Below, one piece after another: positions 25,801-40,800 of a stretch of DNA of 64,000 bases. The notes below the pieces were generated by a model. The model did not search any database. It was not told the origin of the DNA and saw only the letters and a list, made by a program, of their open reading frames with translations. Position 1 is the first letter of the stretch, and every line of letters begins with the position of its first letter. The stretch lies in contig NC_092678.1 in NCBI RefSeq assembly GCF_964355755.1, positions 23,230,365-23,294,364 of the forward strand, in the 5' to 3' direction. A program made the position numbers and the translations under genes. The stretch comes from Antedon mediterranea (taxonomy: Eukaryota > Echinodermata > Crinoidea > Comatulida > Antedonidae).

Positions 25801-28800
25801 GATCGTCACGTATAACATACTGCATAGAAACGAAGGAAGCGATATGAACAAAGATACTGGCAAATTCAAAGCGCCAACGAACGGATTATACTTCTTTGCC
25901 GCCACTGTGTTCAAAACCCAAACCATCACAAACTTTCAGGTGTACATGAGGGCTGGGGGAGCTAACATAGCTGAAATGGTCGGTACAACGAACGATAATG
26001 ATGATTCCTGTAGTGCCACTGTTGTGGTGCGCTTAAGTAAGAATGACGAGGTATATCTGTTAGTGCAAACAGGAACAATCAAGTCAACCAACATACTTAA
26101 AGAAGCACTCTTCTGTGGATATCTGATAGTGTAAGCAATGCTCCTGCATTTAATAACATTTAGTTAACCTACACGATTGAGACTATACATATACTTATAA
26201 ACTCATCAATTAATCATTTATAAATTATAATTTGTAGTATGCCACAAATTCAAGATGGTTAGTCAGATGGTCTCTAAATTTGAATGTCATGATATTTTAG
26301 AATAAATAATAAAGTTTCTTTGGTGGGCTACTCTAAAAAGAATACATACATGGAAAAAAAAATGTATCTATGTCAGTTACTAAATAAGATAACAGTATGA
26401 AAATGATGACCATGATGAAAATGATAACAATTATGACAATGATGAAAATGATAACAATTATGACAATGATGAAAATGATAACAATTATGACAATGATGAA
26501 AATGATAACAATTATGACAATGATGAAAATGATAACAATTATGACAATGATAACAATTATGACAACGATGATAATGACAATGAAAATAACAATCAGGATA
26601 ATGATGACGACAATTATGACAATGACGACAATTATGACAATGACGACAATTATGACAATGACGACAATTATGACAATGACGACAATTATGACAATGACGA
26701 CAATTATGACAATGATAACAATTATGACAATGATAACAATTATGACAATGACAACAATTATGACAATGACGACAATTATGACAATGATAACAATTATGAC
26801 AATGACAACAATTATGACAATGATAACAATTATGACAATGATAACAATTATGACAATGACAACAATTATGACAATGATAACAATTATGACAATGATAACA
26901 ATTATGACAATGACAACAATTATGACAATGACGACAATTATGACAATGACGACAATTATGACAATGACGACAATTATGACAATGACAACAATTATGACAA
27001 TGACAACAATTATGACAATGACGACAATTATGACAATGATAACAATTATGACAATGACAACAATTATGACAATGATAACAATTATGACAATGATAACAAT
27101 TATGACAATGACAACAATTATGACAATGACAACAATTATGACAATGACAACAATTATGACAATGATAACAATTATGACAATAATGACAATAATGATAACA
27201 ATTATGACAATGACAACAATTATGACAATGACAACAATTATGACAATGACAACAATTATGACAATGACGACAATTATGACAATGATAACAATTATGACAA
27301 TGACAACAATTATGACAATGACAACAATTATGACAATGATAACAATTATGACAATGACAACAATTATGACAATGACGACAATTATGACAATGACGACAAT
27401 TATGACAATGACAACAATTATGACAATGACAACAATTATGACAATGACAACAATTATGACAATGACAACAATTATGACAATGATAACAATTATGACAATG
27501 ATAACAATTATGACAATGACAACAATTATGACAATGATAACAATTATGACAATAATGACAATAATGATAACAATTATGACAATGATGATCATGTGATAAA
27601 TGTAGTGATGGTCACCCAATCAATAATGATCAAATCAATGATGACAATTTCATAAGATATGAAATGATGCTGATTACAACAGATAATGATGACAACCAAA
27701 TGATAATTGATGATGATAACGCTGATAATGATGATAAGATCAACAATGATAACCTGGACAATGAAGACAATGACAACATTATTATCAAATTACTACTTAC
27801 ATGTATGTTGTGCGATTCTGAGCGCCTTCCCATGATTCAATTACGGTCGACTTGTAATCTTCCTCGAGAAAAAACAACAAACAATCTCCAACGCACTGTA
27901 ATTCAAATTCGAACTTCACAGTCCCAACTTCAATGGCGCCCCCATTAAAGTAGCCCTCTTTTGAACGGAATCCAGCCGTTGAGACACTAAGTACAAGGTA
28001 TACGTCGTCCGAGTGACCTTGTCCACTGTGTATGTGATTGCCAGATAGAGCCCATCCATCATCAGTAGCACAACCATTTCCTAGTGAGGTGAATTAAAAT
28101 TAATTATTATATTTAAGCAAAGACTATGATAGCCTACAATGTAGAGGGCGTTTTAACCTTTTGGTTTAAAACAAACAAGGCAGCTGCACTTACTGTATAC
28201 TCTTATATAATCTTAGGCTAACAATGTAGAGGGCGCTATTGCCTTTTTGTCTAAAACAGACACAAGCATACACTTACTTACTACCTCTCTATTTTACGCT
28301 AACAATGTAGAGGACGCTATCACCTCCTCATTTAAAACATAGGGAACATCACGTATATCCGAAGCTAACAAAGTAGAGGGGGCTATCATATTACTCATTT
28401 AAACATAGGAGCATCACATAATATCTGTATCTTATACTAACAAAGTAGAGGGGGCTATCATATTACTCATTTAAACATAGGAGCATCACATAATATCTGT
28501 ATCTTATGCTAACAAAGTAGAGGGGGCTATCATATTACTCATTTTAAACATAGGGAGCATCATGTAAAATATCTGTATCTCATACTAACAACATAGACAA
28601 TAGAACAATAATTCAGTCTAGTTATTTAATTAATAAGCAACTAGAGGAAAATGTTTAAATGACATTGACACAAAATGGAAGCTGTATATTTGCCTGATGT
28701 TAGTTACCATAACAACACTTACCGTACATGCTCAGACAGGTTGCCTCCATATTTGGAGGCATGTAGTTCCAGGATGTGAAAGACATGCCATACTCGGGTG

Positions 28801-31800
28801 CAGTGGAGCCCTCGCATTTTTTGCACTCTGAAACAAAACATAAACAATAAAAAAATAAAATAAAATGATACATATTCACACCCTCTATTATTACAAATTT
28901 TTGACATATTTCAAAGCTTAGTAATTCCCAATATAGAGGGCGCTGTCTCTGATCTACTACCTAAATATTTTTATAGGCTTCGAATCAACGCAATATCGGC
29001 AATTTTTACAGATAAACTTCAAAACAAAATTATAAAAAATGCACTTGTTGCAGTGGAGTTCACACATTAAGCTCTGTATAAACTTATCAAAATTTATGTG
29101 ACAAAAAAATGTGCTGTGCCCAAATATGGAAATGATGATGTCATACCACTATCATATTTGGGCACATCACACATTGTTTGTCAAACTAGCTTGATAGTGT
29201 AGACAAAGCTTAAGTTAGTACCATTTATTCCATTGGAGTAGTAGTTCCTGGGACAAAAATTGCAGGTAGAACTGTTGACAAAGGTCATTCCGGGATTACA
29301 TGGGGGGCAGTCAATTTCACCACTATCGGATGGCAGCTGAGTAGCTCCTGTTATGTCACTCCTGCAAATCTTTGGTTGAATCCACTTGTAAACTGTTTTT
29401 GTCTGTAGAAAGAAAAAAGAAAAAGTTTCCATTACTAAATAAAACTATACAGAGAAAACACATGGGACCCATATGAGAGCATATATGGGTACCATTAAGG
29501 GTTTCCCATGGGATTCCACTATTTTTGCACCCAAGAACCATATGGGTCCCACATGGGAAGGCCCACATAGCCCATATATAACCCACATGGGGCCCTTCAA
29601 AGCATATGGGCATCGTATTTTGTTGCCCATATAGGATTCTTCTTGTTTTGACACATGGGTAATACTGTATCTATATATAAATTTACGTAAGGGCAAAATT
29701 CGGTAAATCGCGCGTTACTTCTAGAATGTTTACTCGATGGTATATAAAGTTGGTTCGTACTTTCTGTACTGATTTTAACCACCTGATGTAACCCTGTTTA
29801 CTAATTAAGACGATTAAAACAAATTTAGGTTCAACGATTTGCCCCAAATAGGGGTGTTTTCCGATCGTGGTATACACTGTCTAATGGATGTCAATTTGAA
29901 AAATACCCGCACACAATAATACGAGGACACTTCGCATTTTCCTATCTCCTCCTACGATAATTGTTTTTAATAGGTGAAAACCGGTTGAACAGTTCGAGTA
30001 CAGCATCATAATGTTGAAGACAGGCCGATTTTCTTTAAAAAATGCTATTTTGATACATGTAATATACGTTTTTACAAATGCATTGATTTGTGATGAATGG
30101 AACATTCCAAATTATTTGGTTTAACCATACAGGTATAGATTTAGATTTATGGGCCCCCTTGGAGAATAAACATAAATAGTATTGCAATGCTGTACAATAC
30201 TGTTAAGGTATTAACCACTTTTGATCGCAATTTGAATCGCAAATTTCTTACTGTGTGAGTGTTGGTACTGTTAGATATAATATAAACAAATATACAAATA
30301 AACTTTATTACTGTGAGTGTGGGTAGGCCTTACTGTTAGATTATAAACATATAATATACAAATAAATAAACGTTATTACTGACAGTTGCTTCTCAACGTT
30401 TGTATTAATTAATAATTTTAAAATATATAAACGTCGTAGTGGTGTATCGTTACATGTACTTTACTATTTCAATCGACTATGACAGCGAGAGTTTTAACAA
30501 AGTATTAAATCGTAAATGTTTTACTGTATTTAGTGGTATATTATTTATAGGCCTATAAAACATTAAAAACAATATTTCGTTACTGAGTGGATAAGAATAT
30601 ATTTTAAAATGTTTCCTCTTTGTACCTATCTTCTTCCCCCATCCCTCAACCCTTAGGCCTAATGTTACATACAAAACACAAATTGGGTTTGTTTAAATGA
30701 GTCCAAATAAAAAAATGTGACTCATTTTGTTTCTCTCTCGAAAGTAATTCCCAGGGTGCTAACTTTGGTTGACTACATAAATCATTGTGTATATTTATTC
30801 GTTTCTGTAAACGACAATGTATTATAGTCCTGCAGTACGTACATTTGAAATCTCCATTTTTTTCTCGCTGGAAATACTGTGTATTCGAGAACCATCTGTG
30901 GGCACGACCTAGATGGTACGCGAGCGAAGCGAGCGTATAGTCATAGGGAACAAATTAGGGAGGGGGGATTATAAGTGGAATGCATTAACAATGGATTTAA
31001 GGGGGTGCAAATATACTTTATTATTATATTTTATTTATATATTATTATCTCAGTCTTATATGGTAATAAATAATCATAAAAATTCTAAAATTGTATGTTG
31101 GCATTACCTTGCTTTGAGCATTACATGGCGCTTTAGTTTGAAAATAATCATCTTGTTTGCAAGCCTGCCTAACTGTACAGTTACTAGAGCCTGCATGTGA
31201 ATAGTGAGTGTCTGGGCAAGCAGTACATGACGTCGCACCTGCAGCTGAAAATGAGTTTGCACTACACACCAAACAACTGTAAAATAAGCACACAAGGTTA
31301 AGACCTACTAGATAGTGATTATGTTCGCTTTTTAGGAATCCTGTCTCTGCCTGGTTTTGTGTGATGTTTTCTTGTTGTTGAAAATTGATTATATTGATAA
31401 AGGAGAATTTGAAAACATGGATACAGGTATCTAAACAATAACATTGATAATGAACTAATCTGCTTTAACCGAAATTAACCAATAGAATGTCAAGGATAAT
31501 ATTTGGTGTATTACATAATCTGTAATAGCTTGCTACTATGGATCATTCACATGCAATTGGCTTAGTCAAAATTGACATTTTTTTTATATAAAGTGCCTTG
31601 TTATTCAATGTAGAATGATGTAGGTGTATATATATATTATCAAAAATTAGTGGTAATAAATATTAAAAACATGTATTCTTTGTTTTGTTTTTTTGAGTTT
31701 TAAGTCATGGTAGTGGGTATATTTTGTGTTTTAAGTCATGGTAGTGGGTATATTTTGTGTTTTAAGTCATGGTAGTGGGTATATTTTGTGTTTTAAGTCA

Positions 31801-34800
31801 TGGTAGTGGGTATATTTTGTGTTTTAAGTCATGGTAGTGGGTATATTTTGTGTTTTAAGTCATGGTAGTGGGTATATTTTGTGTTTTAAGTCATGGTAGT
31901 GGGTATATTTTGTGTTTTAAGTCATGGTAGTGGGAATATTTTGTGTTTTAAGTCATGGTAGTGGGAATATTTTGTGTTTTAAGTCATGGTAGTGGGTATA
32001 TATATCCTTTTTTTAATTGTTGTCATTAAAAAAAAATACCAGACTGTTATAGTTTATAGTCGTAGATTTGACACATTTATTTGTAGTGTAAGTTTTAAGA
32101 ACTTTTTAAAATTGTTTGTTGTTTTATTAATATGTAATGTATAATGATAGAATCATAATCAATTGTTGGTATACAAAATGTGTAAAGCTATATCCACACT
32201 ATCAAACTAGTTTGACAAAAATGTGATGTGCCCAAATATGGTAGTAATATGACATCATCATGTCCATATATGGGCACAAAAAGTTTGATAGTGTAGACAA
32301 ACTTTAATCAGGAATAAGGAATGATTGTTTACAATTAAAAGCTGAGTGATATAATCAATAAATGCTAATTTTAATGTCAACCTTCCCCCTAAAAACCATA
32401 TGGCAAATAAGATTAAATTTGTATTCAATGTATTTGGGGTAAATTAAAATGAAGTCGAGTATTAATTGATGTTTTTTCAATAATGTTGGTATAATGGGAA
32501 GAGGAGGTATGGGAGGGGGAGTAATTGATGTTTTTTAAAATAATGTTGGGAAGGGGAGGGACCAGTGTTAGCAGTGGTTACTTACTCTGTAGAGCCAGAT
32601 GTATCGGAGTAAGTTCCACTTGGGCAGTCTGTACATTGAGATGTGTAACTTAAGCCGTTGATCTCAATGAGTTTGATACGAATTGGTGACGTCTTGGTGG
32701 AATCTTCAAAATTCATTCCAATCGCTTTCCATGATATTACGTTCATTCCCATGCTCAGATCGATCTATTGGATTAAACAACAATTAAATAATTTGAAAAT
32801 ATTTCAAGCCAAAATAATTTTAACCAGATTGGATAAAATACTAAATTAAAAATACACAAAATATGGCTGAAGTTCTCAAAATATGGACGGACAGCCAGAC
32901 AGACACAGTAAGAACCAAAAGGAAGGGTGTTCCCAAGCTAGTCCTTATTGACTCTGCATTATCCCTGCATTATACTTTGTGTATGCATACTGTACATCTC
33001 AATGTTTGGTAGACTTAAGCTCTGTCTACACTATCAAATTTTATGTGACAACAAATGTGATGTGCCCATATATGGACATGATAATGTCATATCACTACCA
33101 TATTTTGGCATATCACTACCATATTTGGGCATATCAAATTTCTTTTGTCAAACTAGTTTGAGAGTGTAGACAGAGCTTTAGTCTACCAAACTTTAAAGCA
33201 GGAGCAGAAGAATACTGTATATTTAATATGGCTTACCTTTATTTCTTTCCATTGACCTTCGCCGGTGGCATCAGGCCAGCGGTCAATTCCATGTCCAGTC
33301 TCTTGACACTGGTCATTGGAAATCTATAACATATAAATATACGAATATAAACATATGATTTAAAAACAAACAATTTATATCGCATTGGCCAAGAGAAAGA
33401 TACTTGAAAGATTCGAACTGGGTATTCTGGATGCTAAACTAATGTGCCACTTCTCTCTCAGATAAAATTGTGAATAAAACAAAACAATTCTTAAGCTCTG
33501 TCTACACTATCAAAAGAGTATGACAAAAAAAAGTGTGATGTGCTCTAATATGGTAGTGATATGCCCAAATATGGTAGTGATATGCCCAAATATGGTAGTG
33601 ATATGACATCATCATGTCCATATATGGGCACATCACATTTTTTTGTCACAAGTTTGATAGTGTACTCAGAGCTTCAGAATAACATTTAATAAGCACTTAC
33701 TCTAACATGGAATATTGTATCTTCCTCAGCATAGGAATAAATAAATTTCACATAACCAGCTTTCTTTAAATTGGCGCTGTATACGAGAGATACCTGGCAG
33801 TCATTACCAGGAGACGAGATGAATCCATTGCGAGGCACCCACGCAGACCTACAACAGTAATAAAGTATACAGTTGGTCATATTTAATCAACTGCACTAAA
33901 GTGAGATGTTTCCATTAAATATTAAGTATTTTACTTAAGTTGGTAAATATTTAAGGATTTTGATTTAGAAAAGGGAATGTTAAGAGCAAGTATTTCCGTT
34001 TAAGAATGATAACAGTTGCGACATAAATTGAGGAGAATTCCACAGTTTCTGATACTGGTTCAGATAGAGACATACTGTAGAGACATCTGTTAGCCATTGA
34101 CATCCATTTAGCATTTATATTAAATGCTACTAAAGCGTAAAAAAATATTTTTTGGCTAAGCTTCAACAAACGCTATTAAGTAGACACCTAAAGACCCAAG
34201 AAAGTTTCCCTTTAATAGGAAATACACATCCAATGTTACTCATTAGGGGCTGGCCCTTGTTTCAAGGGAAAGTGTCCTTCAATCGAGATAGTCACAAAGG
34301 AGGGGAAGTGGGTGCGGTGGTACACTAAAGCTCTGTTTACACTATCAAACTTTATGTGACAAAACAATGTGATGTGCCCATATGAACTCAATGATGTCAT
34401 ATCACTACCATATTCGGGTACATCACTGCCATATTTGGGCACATCGCAGATTTTTTGTCAGTGTAAACAGAGCTTTATACTTACTCGTTGCAATTTGACC
34501 TGCTTTCCATGTACATTTCATCCACTTTCTCCGACAATGACAGGAATTCTTGGGGCATCTTGTTCCAATTCTCAAACCGTTGTCCTCCTCCCAGAGAATA
34601 CTTGCCAGCAGCACAATTTAAACAAGTTTGTGAGTTCTGGACATCAAGATACTGACCAGCTTCACATGTAAAACCTATAAATATAAATCTCTTATTATTA
34701 TGAACACTTCTGAATTTTATTCTATTTATTTTAGAGTTCTTTCAACTTCAATATTCAACAAATGTATAGAATTACTGAACAATTTTAAACAATACAAATA

Positions 34801-37800
34801 AATAATAATTTAAAAATAAAATTATAACAAATAATCATCATACTGTACAGTTTTTACGGTTTTTATAATTTATATTCAGAATAAATGTTATAATTAATGT
34901 TATAATTAACATTAGGAAGATAATATATTATTATTATATATTTTGACCTACAGAAAAATGGTCATTCTATGGTCTATAATTGGAGGTGTCCTTTTAATTT
35001 TATCTAATAGGATTTTAATGGTCTCCATTTGAAGGGTATCTTTTTAATATCTAATTGGAGTTTTAATGGTCTCAAATTGGATTGGAAGTGTGTGTCTTTC
35101 CTTGTCTCAACTTAAATGGTCTTTATACATTTTACAATGTACTGTTTATAAATATTAAAACTACTGTACATATAAATTATTTCAACTGTTGGCATTGATT
35201 GCATAACAACAGTTTTCATGTGATAACAATAGCAAGATTTCAACATCAAGCGTGACCTAATAGTGACCAGCTACTCGTTATCATAATGATATATTTGCCT
35301 AATTACATGACTAATAGCGTCTAAGGCTTAGTGACAAATCTTTCAGCAGTTTGCATACAAAGTAATCACTTGCTATGATAGACTGCCTTTAAAAATTGTT
35401 TAATTATTATTTTTTTCTCAATTCCTATTGTTTTACAGTAAAATCAAATATAATACAATTATTTACAGTATATTTTAATGTACAATGTTTGTTAAATATC
35501 ATCATATCATCACCCAGATGAACAAATATTTGATTATCAAATTACAATATTTGTTTCGTAAATCAAAATGTGTTTAGAAATATAGTTTACTGTATGATGA
35601 CATCATTTTTAATATTCTGGTTGAGGAAATAGACCCAGTCACAATGTGCTCTTTTTAATAACAAAAGGTGTGGGCGATATACTGTTGTATTTACACAAAA
35701 TAAAATGAAAATGCCTCTTTTGACAAACGTCTACTGTAGTACAGTAATAAATAAATAAGTATATTTTTGTGATTTACAAGGTCATTGTGCTAAAATATAA
35801 CACAATCATATTATCATATAACCTATCTAAAGCATAATAAATTCATAACCAAGTATGGTAGATATTGTTTGATAATTTACTTATTCAAATTCAAAGTAAA
35901 TGTTGCTTATCTGCCCACAGACAGCTGCTACAGATTAAACATCATTTATTTATCAATTTGAAAATACATGCATTCGTTATCACAAACTACAGTAAATTTG
36001 TATAAAACATTATTTTATAAAATTATTATTTATTTCATCATTCATATATTAAAACTGGTCACAAAGTACAACTGTCTACCTCCTAACACTTTTGGAGGTA
36101 GAATTTATAGAATTGTCAATAAGTTGAACTAAATCACCATTAAGTTACTCTAACCTCCTAAAGTGTAAAAATCAAAATGATATCTAATACTGTATGTTAT
36201 ATTGCTAATTTAAAGACCTATAACTGTGCGTCATTATATTAGTCAAAAGGTAATTCAGTTCAAATCATTGTAGGCCTATCCCACTAATGGGCGATATATT
36301 GGTTCACACACACTAAAGTTAAGCATGCATATAGAACAGAGTTAAGCTGATCCGAATCATATCAGAGTTACAACCGACTTTCATTCTTGTGTCATCAGGT
36401 AACTCCTATACCACTGTTTTGTTTACTGTCTGATAACAGCAACCTCAGATAAAAAGGGAGGGGGGTACTTCCAAATTACTGGGTATACTGGATGTAATTT
36501 GTGCATTTGAACACAGATCTAAAGCTAAACCACAATACACTGTTAACTCCGATAAACGGCAATTTAACTCCGATAGATAAAACAGTACTGTAAAGCATAC
36601 AGATTATCATATTATTATAACCTCAGGTGTTTTTATGTTAATTACATGGTATTATTTAGTTACTTATTCATCAATTACAATCAAGGAAATATAGCACAAA
36701 GCTACATTATTTATTCAAGACTTTAGTCCATATGGATCTACAAGCTGTTATCATGCATTTTATTTGTTATATCTTACTATCAGCAATACTCATTATTCCA
36801 TATGTTATGCAAGAATCAAACAAAGGAATTGTAATGTGTGATAATAATAATAATAATTTATTTGGAGATTACACATTTACAACAGTGGCATTCGACCAAA
36901 TGGAAGGTGCATCCAAAAGAAATATACGCCAAAAAAAACATGATATAGAAAAAAACAATTACAATAAAAAGTCGACATAGGTCAACATGTCAAAACAATT
37001 CAACTACAGTAACTACAATACCCTTGATAATTAACACTACAGCAGCAGGAAAGCCACGGACACCTTACCCAAACACTGATAATCTCACCCAAATGTTGAT
37101 AATCTCACCCAAATGTTGATAATCTCACCCAAATGTTGATAATCTCACCCAAATGTTGATAATCTCATCCAAATGTTGATAATCTCACCCAAATGTTGAT
37201 AATCTCACCCAAATGTTGATAATCTCACCCAAATGTTGATAATCTCACCCAAATGTTGATAATCTCACCCAAATGTTGATAATCTCACCCAAATGTTGAT
37301 AATCTCACCCAAATGTTGATAATCTCACCCAAATGTTGATAATCTCACCCAAATGTTGATAATCTCACCCAAATGTTGATAATCTCACCCAAATGTTGAT
37401 AATCTCACCCAAATGTTGATAATCTCACCCAAATGTTGATAATCTCACCCAAATGTTGATAATCTCACCCAAATGTTGATAATCTCACCCAAATGTTGAT
37501 AATCTCACCCAAATGTTGATAATCTCACCCAAATGTTGATAATCTCACCCAAATGTTGATAATCTCACCCAAATGTTGATAATCATTGGCATTGGTTAAA
37601 ATATATAAAAACAGAAATTGTTTACCATTTTATATTTGTAAATTACCAACATTAATGTACTGTTCATAATGACAGGAAAAGGCGTGATGCTGACAGTATA
37701 CAGTTTATACTATTTTAATGTATTGTATTGTGGTTTACGATTCACCGGTTTTTCTCGTATGTGTATTGTTAAATCAAGGAAAGAAATATGTAAAGTCTCA

Positions 37801-40800
37801 ATAAATTCAAAGGCATTAGTAACTTACGTGTTAACTGAATACTATTGGTAAACTAAAGATATAGCTTAAAACCCAAGAATAGGCAAACTTAGGGCGGACT
37901 TACACGCCGGTTACTGTAGGCTAACCAAGTTTAGGTAGGCTTACAACCAAAAACAGGCTAACTCAGGACTATGGTAATATTATTTATTCATTAATATTAA
38001 TAGTATGATATAAAGTCAAAGCCAATCTGAACTTGACTACTGTACGTAGTAATGCACAAACAAATCATTCATTTTTGGTGTTAAATAAATACAATGATCA
38101 AGAGTGATGCATATTATAAAAACTGTTGACGCATCGCAACAACAATTGTAATTGTTTAATGAGATCTAATTTGCATAATGATCATTGTATGGTGTTATTA
38201 ATTTGTATGAGAACAAATTACGTAGATGAATGCATTTATTAAATTCGACAAATCACTGTCAGGTTGATAATAAAAAATGCAGTATTTAAAAAAAAAATAA
38301 TTGAATGACAATCAAAATGAATCAGAAAATCACATGTCATTTGTACAGTGCAATAAATTTACCTAAATAGTATTTATAAATTTATTATTAGTATTTTAGA
38401 ATTTAATCACAAAAAAAGATGTTTCAGAATCATCAAAGAACCAGTTTGAACTATACTGTATATTATTACTAGATAAAAATAAAAGCACCAACTTTATTAT
38501 GTATATAGTTATTAATTTTTTAATTTTTTACTTTGTATAGTTGTTAATTTTACTCATTTGTTCTTGAAAATGGTTCCGAAACATCAATTCAACCAATTCA
38601 ATAATTTTAACCTACTCAATTAAAAACATCAATCAGAAATTATACATACAATAGTTCAGACAATTCAAATAATATTATTTACTACAAAAACAATACAATT
38701 AGTCAAATGCAGATTTTCCGAAATTGTACTGTTTAAAAATTACCATATTTCAAGACTACACTATTACCATATTTTATACATTATTAAACTAAATCTCTCC
38801 GATCAACATTAGCATAGCTAGCATCAGTCTACAGACTGAACACTTCAAACACGGTTAACTTGATATTATGCATACAGTAACAACTACCCACCACGTTGCT
38901 TAACGCATTGCAAATGTAGTTTTCTATACCGTAATTGCGTCAGTCTTTTATACCTAGGACAGGTCGTTGATCGTGTGCTTATAACTTAAAGCACGTTCTC
39001 CTCCATATCAATGTTATTTATCATGGTTTTGTGACATCATTACGACTAAATTTAGTTGTATACAAAATGTGGCAAAACCAAGCTCACTCCATCGCAGTTT
39101 AATTTGACAAATTACTGGTTGAATTCAAGTGATTATCCATTTTTTTGTCATGATTATACCAATGAATGAGTTAGTGTTTCAATTTAGCATATTACTTACC
39201 ACAATCTACAGCACGTATGGGTGGTGGTGGCCCGCCATTTTCACACGTATCTGGATTTGGGACGGACACCCTCCATCGTACGCCGTCACTGTGACATTCC
39301 GTATATTCAAAATGGAAATCGCTCTGCAAGAAAACAAAATAAATTCTTGATATGATAGGAAATCCTACAAATGTTAAGACTAGTTTTTATTGAATTCAAA
39401 CCTTCTTTTTTATTTACTCATTTCATTTCCACAAACACTTAAAACCAAGCCTTCTAGCTATCTAGTCTTTAGCCTTGTCTACACTATCAAACTTTATGAG
39501 AAAAAAAAATGTGATGTGCCATATATGGACATGATGATGTCATATCACTACCATGGGGACACAGCTTAAAACTATATCGTCCAAAACTTAGAGGAAATCT
39601 TATGTGCAGGGTCAACTTTTTTACCATCAGAGTCATACATCACTGGAATTCTCTGCCTGAATATGTAATACAAGCCTCTTCAGTGAACATCTTTAAGTCT
39701 AGACTTGAAAACTATTTTCGGCTAGAAATGGAATCTAATAGGCACTAGCCTAAACTATTTCCATCAAACATTAAGTGTAAGTGTAAGTGTAAGTGTATTT
39801 GGGAATATCACTACCATATTTGGGAACATCACACTTTTTTGTCAAACTACTGTACATAGTGTAGACAGAGCTTTAAAACGTTTTTTTTTATAATTGTAAT
39901 ATCCTATAACTTTATTTTACAGCTGGATGTAAATTGTATTTCAATTGATTGCAGTTTAGTTTATAATTTTTGATTCAATAATTTAACAAGATAGAAATAA
40001 ACTCTAGGGCTTAATTAATATGTAGGCCTACAGTGAACATTAGATATACAGTAAATTGTTCTCCTCTACAGTATATCCTTTTACATCATCATTTGGTTAA
40101 CTGTTATTCCAAATCATTTATCCCTAAGTCAATTACAGTTTTCAACAACAACGTTACTAGATAATTTGGTTCTGTTTTAGTAATTTACTGTGTTATCTTT
40201 TTTGTGCAATTTTGTATAGTGTGTATAATGTTCTTATATATTTATTGTTCTTTTTAATAGTGTACAAAAATCAAATTTCCGATGATATGTTTTATTGGAC
40301 CAAATAAATGCTGTGAGAGCAGCGCATTATCATTATCATTAAATTATTTATTGTTTCATAAAACAATAAAACAAGAATGGTGTTCTTTTGTTTAAATGTT
40401 TACATGAACTTTGACCTGTCAAATTAATTTTTCATTTCTCACCCATGGGATATCTGACAAGTGTTTGTAATAGATACAGTATTCTATTGTTGAACGTTGT
40501 CTATTGTGTTATAGTAACTCATACTGCGGTTACAGATCATTTATTCAAAATGTTACGCATGCTTGATTTTATTCTCACATTTTAAATATCTTCTATTATA
40601 AATAATTTTCTTTTCACCAGCATGCACAATAAAATTACGAACCATTTCATATTGTTCAAGGAAAGTTGACATACCATCAATAAATCACATTTTACAGCAT
40701 TTTTATACTTTGCTTATTTTGGTTTAATAATTATCTAAAGCTCAACGTCTTTAATGTTAAATGCAGTTTGTTTAAATTTCATTGAATTGCCGACAAAATG

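Larger units (their letters stand above)
34675..39199. other. ELAPOR intron 2
   Basis: 4.5 kb of AT-rich intron. It contains a 20-bp satellite (37065-37584) and a doubtful small ORF (36732-36980); otherwise nothing is supported on either strand. Confidence 0.6.

Noticed and set aside
26333-27619. Very long open frames on both strands over the 18-bp satellite
   Set aside because: The repeat period is a multiple of three and lacks stop words; the products are Ile/Val or Met/Thr/Ile monotony with no domain.
30913-31200. 95-codon plus-strand frame overlapping ELAPOR exon 7
   Set aside because: Overlaps a confirmed exon antisense, low-complexity and hydrophobic by AT-rich composition.
37065-37584. 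CRISPR-like regular array
   Set aside because: The units are head to tail with no unique spacers, in a eukaryotic intron; it is a satellite. The same holds for the other arrays.
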